A stretch of DNA of 11,725 nucleotides, from NCBI GenBank assembly GCA_016303175.1, contig JAEDMF010000046.1, positions 1 through 11,725 of the forward strand, in the 5' to 3' direction. The notes under the pieces are model-generated. The model did no database searches and was not told the DNA's origin. It worked only from the letters and a program-made list of their open reading frames with translations. A program made the position numbers and the translations under genes. Below are positions 6,696 through 11,725 of this stretch, piece by piece. This stretch comes from Bacteroidales bacterium. Its GTDB lineage: Bacteria; Bacteroidota; Bacteroidia; Bacteroidales; UBA932. Position 1 is the stretch's first letter. Each line of letters begins with the position of its first letter.

Positions 6696-7160
6696 TCATG
6701 ATATGATTTTCAATAGCCGTTTGGCGACAAAGAGGGCTATGGCTAGTACAATGACCATCAGTGCAAGTCTGCCCATAGACAGCAGGAAAGTTTGCCATCT
6801 GGACAGTGCTGCAGGAACTTCTTTGACAATAGTCTCTCCTTTCTTCTCGATGATGACGGTATCCCGGACAACAATCTGGGCGGGTACATTTATTGTTTTT
6901 TTGAGGGTCTGAAGGCTATGCTCGAGAAGGCCGTTGTGTACCTTGGCCGTGCTGCTGGCGATTGAATTAGTAAGCGTACTGGTCGTGTCGTGCGTTACTA
7001 CCTTTTCCACTTCTACTGGTATTTCGTAGCGGATGGTGTCGTGAATGATGCGCTCGCGGTACTCCACCCGGACGCTGTCAATGCGAGAGGCGGGATATAT
7101 GCGTGGGCTGCATGAGATTGCACAGAGGACAAGAAGTATGGCAGTAATGTGACGTATCAT
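6696..7160 (-). CDS. Putative unimolecular spanin: lipoprotein with a C-terminal membrane segment
   Basis: This 154-residue protein has an N-terminal lipoprotein signal (hydrophobic 4-16, lipobox-like AISC with C17). The middle part (about 25-118) is rich in beta-prone, charged segments, for example RVEYRERIIHDTIRY and PAQIVVRDTVIIEKKGET. A single strong hydrophobic helix lies at about 124-146, followed by a basic end (AKRLLKIIS). An outer-membrane lipid anchor plus an inner-membrane C-terminal helix is the topology of u-spanins such as phage T1 gp11, which join and fuse the two membranes in the last step of lysis. No sequence family is recognised, so the role is inferred from topology and context. 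Its start overlaps the endolysin stop (ATGA at 7160-7157), making it the last gene of the lysis cassette. A plain phage lipoprotein is the alternative. Confidence 0.68.
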   Translation of the reverse strand: MIRHITAILLVLCAISCSPRIYPASRIDSVRVEYRERIIHDTIRYEIPVEVEKVVTHDTTSTLTNSIASSTAKVHNGLLEHSLQTLKKTINVPAQIVVRDTVIIEKKGETIVKEVPAALSRWQTFLLSMGRLALMVIVLAIALFVAKRLLKIIS

Positions 7161-7582
7161 AAGCGTTTCCCTTTATAAGCGTTGTTGTAGAGTATATTGC
7201 CGCGCTGCTTCCCATTCAACCTGTGGCTGAAGTGCACGAAGGTAGGGTAGAGTATCATCTGGTCGAAAGGCAGGCCCAGCTGCTTGGCCAGACTTGCCAG
7301 ACTATAGGGGTCCGGTGCTGCAACATCGGCAGCTTCGCCCTTTGTATGCTGGCTGGTCGGCACACCGCCAACCAAGGCATTGAGTTGGGTATTGCGATAG
7401 CCGGAATTGATTTGTAGGGGGGATCCCCAGGCATCCCGGAGAGGTTGCAGCACATTTTGCACAAGTGCTTTGATGCTGTCGCGCACTTGTGAGGTGGTCA
7501 CGGCGTTGGCAATTTTGTGTGCTTTTGCCGTTGGGCTTGCCTCAAACTCCGCCCAGCTGAAATTTTCACTGATTGTTCCCAT
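7157..7582 (-). CDS. M15-family peptidase, phage endolysin
   Basis: This is a 141-residue peptidoglycan peptidase (M15_3 / D-Ala-D-Ala carboxypeptidase-like) that would cut cell-wall peptide crosslinks at lysis. The zinc site is visible: H79 and D86 in SQHTKGEAADV, and H117 in FVHFSH. The substrate-region SGYR is at 60-63. There is no signal peptide, so it depends on the holin to cross the inner membrane. The frame is open 21 codons further upstream, but the ATG at 7582 gives the family-like start MGTISENFSWAEF and has a GGAGGAAG ribosome-binding sequence just upstream. With that start it overlaps the holin end by 17 bases, and its stop shares ATGA with the spanin-like gene. Both overlaps suggest coupled translation. 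Confidence 0.9.
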   Translation of the reverse strand: MGTISENFSWAEFEASPTAKAHKIANAVTTSQVRDSIKALVQNVLQPLRDAWGSPLQINSGYRNTQLNALVGGVPTSQHTKGEAADVAAPDPYSLASLAKQLGLPFDQMILYPTFVHFSHRLNGKQRGNILYNNAYKGKRL

Positions 7583-8069
7583 GATTTTCTTCCTCCGTTG
7601 TTGTAGTTCCTTCTTCTTTGATGATTTCAATATCCGAAGTATCAATCCCCTCTTTTTGACCTATCTTCTTTATTAGTGCCTTATCCAATCCCTTTATCTT
7701 GTACCCCTTGCAATAAAGGGCGTTACTGAACATTGAAATACACTCTATGCCAAGCACGGCACCCACTATCGTCTTGTCAAGCCACGGTGCATCAAACGCA
7801 ACTGCAAGACCTGCCCCGATAAGCAACCAGCACAGATATTCAAATATCTTTGCAATGGTTCTTCTTGCCGCACGGCTTACCCGTATTTCTTCGCCACGCT
7901 TCCTTGCCGCTCGTATTCCATAATAAAGGTCAAGTATGATGATACATAGGCATACTATCATATATGGAAGCATCGCAAAGAAGGTATTGTGTGCGACCAC
8001 TGCTATGATTGTAGCCACACTTCCTTCGGCAATTACTTGCGTTGACGATTGTTCAGTCATTACACTCAT
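7566..8069 (-). CDS. Phage holin (TcdE/phage_holin_4-like)
   Basis: This is a small inner-membrane protein expected to form the lesions that release the endolysin. Counted from the ATG at 8069 it has 167 residues with hydrophobic segments at about 32-50, 76-93 and 99-117. The stretch DLYYGIRAARKRGEEIRVSRAARRT (given here only to its key features: a D-x-x-x-G turn, a basic loop, then SRAARR) resembles the loop of the phage_holin_4 family. The C-terminus is hydrophilic and charged (about 120-167, many K and E, TTTTEEE), as usual for the cytoplasmic tail. An ATG 12 codons upstream (8105) is open, but it would overlap the small reading frame 8071-8154 and add a very basic leader, so 8069 is preferred. 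It overlaps the endolysin start. Confidence 0.82.
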   Translation of the reverse strand: MSVMTEQSSTQVIAEGSVATIIAVVAHNTFFAMLPYMIVCLCIIILDLYYGIRAARKRGEEIRVSRAARRTIAKIFEYLCWLLIGAGLAVAFDAPWLDKTIVGAVLGIECISMFSNALYCKGYKIKGLDKALIKKIGQKEGIDTSDIEIIKEEGTTTTEEENHGNNQ

Positions 8070-8070
8070 A

Positions 8071-8154
8071 TCATATTTCTTTTTTGATCTCTGCCTCCAG
8101 CTCATTCACTCGGTCCCTGAGTGCTTGCCGTTGTGCCAATTCTTGTATGTCCAT
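8071..8154 (-). CDS. Possible 27-residue peptide upstream of the holin
   Basis: A short frame begins MDIQELAQRQALRDRVNELE and ends in EIKKEI. Its stop sits one base before the holin ATG at 8069. The composition is that of a charged amphipathic helix or short coiled coil, and the tight junction suggests it is translated with the holin. No clear ribosome-binding sequence is seen. It could be a leader peptide, a holin modulator or chance. The 67 bases upstream (8155-8221) show no further gene or promoter. Confidence 0.4.
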   Translation of the reverse strand: MDIQELAQRQALRDRVNELEAEIKKEI

Positions 8155-8221
8155 AGTTAGCGAAATCTTTTCGGGAAATTATTGGATTTGCAAGCAGTTT
8201 CCGGTAAGTTTACAATTCTGG

Positions 8222-8422
8222 CTAATGCTCTACCTTCATCTCCTTCGCAAGTCTCTCTTCCTCGGCTTTCTGCCACGCAAGGTATTCCTCTAAAGGACAC
8301 TCGATGTACTCCTTCGCCCTTTCTTCGGTGAAGTAACCGCCTCGGCAATATTCAACTTTACCTTCTTCGTTGGTGCGTTTGAGAGCCTTGCCCTCGCTCG
8401 CTATAAGTTCTATTCCGTTCAT
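8222..8422 (-). CDS. Small phage protein of unknown function
   Basis: This is a 66-residue, mostly hydrophilic protein starting MNGIELIASEGKALKR and ending in a Glu/Lys-rich, probably helical tail (about residues 33-66: YFTEERAKEYIECPLEEYLAWQ onwards). It has no signal peptide and no membrane segment. Its ATG lies 4 bases after the stop of the putative receptor-binding gene, so it belongs to the same late transcript. Its place between tail-tip and lysis genes would suit a chaperone, assembly factor or small structural part, but nothing in the sequence decides this. I do not recognise a family. Confidence 0.72.
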   Translation of the reverse strand: MNGIELIASEGKALKRTNEEGKVEYCRGGYFTEERAKEYIECPLEEYLAWQKAEEERLAKEMKVEH

Positions 8423-8426
8423 ATCA

Positions 8427-9311
8427 TTATGCTATTGCAAGGTTGATGTTTTTTGCAGTTGCTGCAGCCTTGTCATCATCAGTCAAGCGAGCATAAGCAT
8501 CTGCGTGATGGGTGATAGTAATCGCACTTGTGTTGATTACATTGTCTATCATAAAGCGAATAGATGCTCGTGACCAATTCTTCAAAGTTCCAAAATCGGC
8601 ATTTACATGGAGTCTATACAATTTAACCTCTTTAAGATAATAGCAATCAATGAATGCACGAGCCCATCCTGTCATTGCCGAAGTTATATTCGTGCAATCA
8701 AGGATTCCTACAAAGTATCTCAATTTACTAGCAAAGAACGCAGACCAAAGACTACAAGTGATTGCTCGGTTTGCTGGTGTGAAAGCCATAACCTCCAAAC
8801 CGCTACCTTCATATGCGCATACACTAAAATCTACGGCCTTAGGGGAATGAGTATTCGCATATGCGACAATGTTCGTTCTTACTTTATTCTGTCCAATTAG
8901 GAAATGGTTGTAATCATGTGACCAACGATGAGAAGCTGTTGCACTGTATATCTGCTGCATTTCCTCATAACTAATATCACCAAGACCATTTAGGTAGAAG
9001 TAGCCAGGCAGATGTTGTACTTGTTCTCCCCAAGGAGCAGTCTTCATAATAGAAGCATCGGTATCATTAAATTCTGCACCAGCCGAAATGAATAAGTCAA
9101 TGTTCGCTTGTGGTATCGTGCCCCATACAAGGTCGCTCATTGTATATCCACTATAATCCTTTGCCCAAGTCTGCTTCTGCGAAACAACGCCTATCTTGCC
9201 CAGCCCCAAGGATACGAGGAAAGCAAGCCTCTCATCTTCGCTCATCGCTGCCACCTTGCCAATAGGCAGGGACGCGTCTTTGATTGCTTCAGGTTTGATG
9301 TAAGTTGCCAT
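8427..9311 (-). CDS. Phage tail-associated protein with BspA/LRR-like C-terminal region, putative receptor-binding protein
   Basis: This protein has 294 residues and no signal peptide. The N-terminal part (about 1-100) starts MATYIKPEAIKDASLPIGKV and is likely the assembly or attachment domain. The part from about 160 to 270 has alternating beta/hydrophobic units (LEVMAFTPANRAITCSLWS, LRYFVGILDCTNITSAM, LKEVKLYRLHVNADFG, IRFMIDNVINTSAITIT). These resemble the degenerate leucine-rich units of BspA-like proteins, and the end (HHADAYARLTDDDKAA) resembles the closing segment seen in such phage proteins. A good ribosome-binding sequence (AAGGAG, 7 bases before ATG) overlaps the end of the fibre gene. 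The start lies 4 bases after that stop. Its location between tail fibre and lysis genes suggests an adhesin or fibre-tip protein. The role is inferred; no variable-repeat/reverse-transcriptase partner is in view. Confidence 0.7.
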   Translation of the reverse strand: MATYIKPEAIKDASLPIGKVAAMSEDERLAFLVSLGLGKIGVVSQKQTWAKDYSGYTMSDLVWGTIPQANIDLFISAGAEFNDTDASIMKTAPWGEQVQHLPGYFYLNGLGDISYEEMQQIYSATASHRWSHDYNHFLIGQNKVRTNIVAYANTHSPKAVDFSVCAYEGSGLEVMAFTPANRAITCSLWSAFFASKLRYFVGILDCTNITSAMTGWARAFIDCYYLKEVKLYRLHVNADFGTLKNWSRASIRFMIDNVINTSAITITHHADAYARLTDDDKAAATAKNINLAIA

Positions 9312-9315
9312 AGTA

Positions 9316-11370
9316 TTACTCCTTTGTTGTTATCTCGTTTATGATTGCTTTCAATGCTGCCACCTCTGCTTGCAGGGCAGTCACCTTTGCAGGCAGGTCA
9401 TCGTGGAACTGAGCTTGGCATATGCTATACCACTCATCATTTGGGCCTACATAACGAAGAAATTCAATATATGCAGGTCTAATGTCTGAATCGCTTCTTC
9501 TGAAAAGGGCATATTGCCCGGCAGCTGGATATCCGCCCGTAGTGTGCCACAAGCACAGCACAATGTAGCTGACAGAGCCTTCTCCTTCATTCAGTGAAAA
9601 TTGAGCCGCGTGTGGAAGTGTGCCCCCATAGTATGAGTACATAGCCGGGAAAGGAAATCTCGTGCCGGCACTGCCCTCATTGTTGATGGACGAAATCTCC
9701 ACGAGGTCCACCTTGTTCGGCACAGCGGCGATATTGGCTATCTGCTCGTCGGTCAATTTGTCTTGCTTGTTCTCTCGTAAGTCCTCATTAAAGACTGTTG
9801 CACCCAGTTTGTACCACTCATCATCCGAATGGTCGCCGTGGTTAACACGTTTGAAGAACTTATACTGATTATCGTTTTCGTCCCTCTTGTAGAAGAGATA
9901 CTCGTAGCCATTGTATTCGCTGGGATAAATATGCGTGGCACAGAATACAATATACCATTCTTCTTTTGTTCCTAGGGCCCCATACTTTCTAAATGATAAC
10001 ATATGCGGAACATTCAAGGCGTACCTATACACTGCTGGATAGGGCAGCACCGCACCCTCGGTCAGGTAGTTGCTTATATCCACAACATTGGCTTTTGCAT
10101 CGGCAGTCTCTTTTACTGTGTTGATGAAGTTTGCAAGAGATGCTGACGATGCTGGATTATCACCCTGGTAATTCCCCACACCTATCACATAGACATCGCC
10201 ATTCTGCATCACTTCTACGGCATTCTTGCGGACTGTATCGGATGTGCCTATGCCAATAGAAAATGTCGTATTGCCCGCATTTCCATAAGTGTCGGATTGC
10301 TTGTTGGATTTGTTGAAATGTCCAGTAGACAGCTCAGCACGGTTGTTTGTAACGGTGCTATAGCCTTCAGCGTGCGATGCGTTGCCATTTGCAATTGATC
10401 CATAGCCTTCGGAATGAGAATACTTGCCGATAGCCTGTGTTGTGTGACCTTCGGAATGAGAATAATTATGGTCGGTAGTCGGATCATTAAGATCGCCGGC
10501 AATTGTCTGATAGCCTTCTGCGTGGGAGCCCTTGGAATACGCCTTGGTTTCTTTGCCTTCGGCGTGGGAGTTTTCGCCGCTTGCAATGTTTTTGTGTATG
10601 CCTACTGCTACGGCCCCGTTGCCTGAAGCATCGTGTGAGACGCCCCTTGTCTTAATCGCCAGGGTCCCGTCACCTGCTTCAACCGGAATTTTTGATACAG
10701 ACAAGTCCACATAGGACTTATTGACAGCATCATCACTGTTCAGAGGCGTGGCAAGTTTGCGTATTCTGGTGTCAGCCATAGACAGCCCGCCCTGCATAAC
10801 AGGGGCTACGGTGAACTTCTTCGAAGCAGTGATGGTCTGCTCGGTATTCAGATCCACGGCATTGTTGGCCATTGCATCCAGTTCTCTGATTTTGGCATAC
10901 AAATCAAAGATACTTCCGTCTTGTTGCTCCACTTTTGTATTCAGGGCTTCTACATCGTCAAGAATGCGGGCGAGTTCTCCGAAAGTAACATCTGAGCTGA
11001 TTTCACCGGCATCATCGCTTTTAATGTCACCCAGCACCACATCCAGCAGCACAGGCATTGAATTTATCATCACGCCCTGAGGGAAAGCCGGATCATCCTT
11101 GAATTCCTGAACCAGGCACATCAGAGGACCCTTGCCTATGCAGGTACGGGACAAGGAGACGGATGCGCTCAAAATCATGCCATCGGCAGTAACTCTGCAC
11201 CCATCACAGATATCTCCATTCCTCTCGACGTATATCACCCCGGCTTCAGGAGCTGTGAAGAAACAGAGGCGGACGTGCTCCGGAACGGGAATCCATTCTT
11301 GTGCATCCCCGTTCTTATTATAAAACTTATGAGCAACCACCAGGTCGTCTCGAAAATATTGATGTTTCAT
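9316..11370 (-). CDS. Large phage tail fibre with coiled coils, YadA-like head repeats and a duplicated C-terminal domain
   Basis: This is a 684-residue virion protein expected to form a homotrimeric host-contact fibre. Residues about 1-115 form a globular beta-rich attachment domain, possibly of the BppU_N baseplate type (weak). About 128-170 is heptad-like coiled coil (ARILDDVEALNTKVEQQ). About 172-222 is a tail-fibre stretch ending RIRKLATPLNSDDAVNKSYV. About 245-345 holds five SHAEG/SHSEG units of a YadA-like left-handed beta-roll, closed by GIGTSDTVRKNAVEVMQNGDV. Then come two divergent copies of one ~100-residue domain (about 430-532 and 556-660), joined by the linker KQDKLTDEQIANIAAV. 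The last ~25 residues (VTALQAEVAALKAIINEI) are a short coiled coil for trimerisation. It is 13 bases from the upstream gene and 4 from the next. Receptor and phage type are unknown. Confidence 0.85.
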   Translation of the reverse strand: MKHQYFRDDLVVAHKFYNKNGDAQEWIPVPEHVRLCFFTAPEAGVIYVERNGDICDGCRVTADGMILSASVSLSRTCIGKGPLMCLVQEFKDDPAFPQGVMINSMPVLLDVVLGDIKSDDAGEISSDVTFGELARILDDVEALNTKVEQQDGSIFDLYAKIRELDAMANNAVDLNTEQTITASKKFTVAPVMQGGLSMADTRIRKLATPLNSDDAVNKSYVDLSVSKIPVEAGDGTLAIKTRGVSHDASGNGAVAVGIHKNIASGENSHAEGKETKAYSKGSHAEGYQTIAGDLNDPTTDHNYSHSEGHTTQAIGKYSHSEGYGSIANGNASHAEGYSTVTNNRAELSTGHFNKSNKQSDTYGNAGNTTFSIGIGTSDTVRKNAVEVMQNGDVYVIGVGNYQGDNPASSASLANFINTVKETADAKANVVDISNYLTEGAVLPYPAVYRYALNVPHMLSFRKYGALGTKEEWYIVFCATHIYPSEYNGYEYLFYKRDENDNQYKFFKRVNHGDHSDDEWYKLGATVFNEDLRENKQDKLTDEQIANIAAVPNKVDLVEISSINNEGSAGTRFPFPAMYSYYGGTLPHAAQFSLNEGEGSVSYIVLCLWHTTGGYPAAGQYALFRRSDSDIRPAYIEFLRYVGPNDEWYSICQAQFHDDLPAKVTALQAEVAALKAIINEITTKE
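9391..10083 (-). repeat. Diverged tandem domain duplication at the fibre C-terminus
   Basis: Fibre residues about 430-532 and 556-660 align in order: LPYPAVYRY with FPFPAMYSY, VPHMLSF with LPHAAQF, EWYIVFCATH with SYIVLCLWHT, YEYLFYKRD with GQYALFRRS, YKFFKRV with IEFLRYV, DDEWYKL with NDEWYSI, and VFNEDLREN with QFHDDLPAK. Identity is low but every block keeps its position, so this is an old duplication. Confidence 0.8.
10363..10569 (-). repeat. YadA-like SHAEG repeats inside the tail fibre gene
   Basis: The motif S-H-[AS]-E-G occurs at fibre residues 268-272, 282-286, 304-308, 318-322 and 332-336. The start-to-start spacing is 14, 22, 14 and 14 residues. Fourteen residues is the turn length of the YadA head left-handed parallel beta-roll. 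The 22-residue unit has an 8-residue insertion (about AGDLNDPTTDHN), likely an exposed loop. Confidence 0.88.
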
Positions 11371-11383
11371 ACTTTCTATTGAT

Positions 11384-11725
11384 TTATTCGTTCAACTCCA
11401 CCCGCTTGACAGCCAGATCCGGATTGTTAACCCTGTTTGCATAATGCCATTTGAAAGTATATGCAGCAAGTTCGCCATCCATCCTTTCGCTCTCTACGCT
11501 TTCGACAATTATTCTGTGTTCCTGACCGTTTTTGACTATATACTTTGTGCTTGAAGCAAAGAATTCATTCCAGTACCTGATAAGATCCTGATTGCCGATA
11601 TAACCTGAATAACTCTGGTGTATCTGCATACTCAGGATTGAAGTTTCCTTTTCGTCATTATTCCGGACGAATATTTCTGAACTTACGTCGGACTTGATTT
11701 TCTCACGTGGAGATGCGAATATGGT
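11384..11725 (-). CDS. Phage protein of unknown function, 5' end outside the window
   Basis: The last 113 codons of a gene are visible. The frame stays open from its stop at 11384 to the right edge, so an internal ATG at 11629 is probably not the true start. The visible part contains SDVSSEIFVRNNDEKETSIL, then an aromatic-rich stretch (YSGYIGNQDLIRYWNEFF), then alternating beta-prone segments (KYIVKNGQEHRIIVESVE, YTFKWHYANR) ending VKRVELNE. There is no membrane segment in the visible part. It lies 13 bases upstream of the fibre gene in the same direction, so it is probably a tail or baseplate component. I do not recognise the family. Confidence 0.75.
   Translation of the reverse strand, partial: TIFASPREKIKSDVSSEIFVRNNDEKETSILSMQIHQSYSGYIGNQDLIRYWNEFFASSTKYIVKNGQEHRIIVESVESERMDGELAAYTFKWHYANRVNNPDLAVKRVELNE

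Larger units (their letters stand above)
5311..11725. mobile_element. Left end of a prophage integrated at tRNA-Ser(GGA)
   Basis: Everything right of the tRNA is phage-like: a tyrosine integrase next to the tRNA, then lysis genes (holin, M15 endolysin, spanin-like lipoprotein), a small unknown gene, a putative receptor-binding protein, a YadA-headed tail fibre and another gene running off the edge. All except the integrase are on the - strand and separated by a few bases or overlapping, as in one late transcript. Fibre plus lysis genes next to an integrase argue for a tailed phage rather than a conjugative element. A tail-only particle cannot be excluded from this end. The element extends past 11725. 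Confidence 0.9.

Noticed and set aside
8157..8348. A 63-codon open frame on the - strand in another frame of the 66-residue gene
   Set aside because: It overlaps the better-placed gene at 8222-8422, is very rich in arginine and looks like a frame shadow.
8427..8700. Diversity-generating retroelement variable region at the end of the putative receptor-binding gene
   Set aside because: No reverse transcriptase, template repeat or near-identical second copy is seen in the window, and the end is LRR-like rather than a C-type lectin fold.
10363..10569. CRISPR-like array from the regularly spaced repeats
   Set aside because: The periodicity is at protein level (14-residue SHAEG units), the DNA units differ, and the reading frame is continuous.
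11384..11629. Complete 81-residue gene starting at 11629
   Set aside because: The frame stays open without a stop to the window edge (32 further codons), so it is more likely the 3' part of a longer gene.

Overview
The window looks like a piece of a Bacteroidales-type (Bacteroidota) chromosome. The arginine genes resemble Bacteroidota forms. The promoter-like boxes match the Bacteroidota -7 consensus TAnnTTTG. The phage-type integrase and the tail and lysis proteins resemble those of gut Bacteroidales prophages. Genus cannot be decided from the sequence alone.

Left part (1-5225, all + strand): four tightly packed host genes. An M20-family deacylase (argE-type) overlaps argH by 20 bases, giving the last part of arginine biosynthesis. 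Seven bases after argH comes a compact ResB/CcsA-type cytochrome c maturation protein. It is followed after 35 bases by a membrane-anchored three-heme cytochrome c peroxidase, a plausible client of that maturation protein.

Middle (5226-5533): a serine tRNA (anticodon GGA) preceded by tandem Bacteroidota-type -7 boxes. It is followed by a dense 130-base stretch: a strong hairpin with a T-run, an 11-base-period direct repeat, and a second long imperfect hairpin ending 7 bases before the integrase start. This is the left attachment region of an integrated phage.

Right part (5534-11725): the left end of a prophage. The tyrosine integrase is on the + strand. Every other phage gene is on the - strand and converges on it with a one-base gap. 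Read in transcription order from the right edge, these are: an incomplete gene that runs off the window; a 684-residue tail fibre with YadA-like SHAEG head repeats and a duplicated C-terminal domain; a 294-residue putative receptor-binding protein with a BspA/LRR-like C-terminus; a 66-residue protein of unknown role; a possible 27-residue peptide; a holin; an M15-type endolysin; and a lipoprotein with a C-terminal membrane segment that looks like a single-gene (unimolecular) spanin. The last three form a translationally overlapping lysis cassette. Head, packaging and replication genes, and the right attachment site, would lie beyond position 11725.
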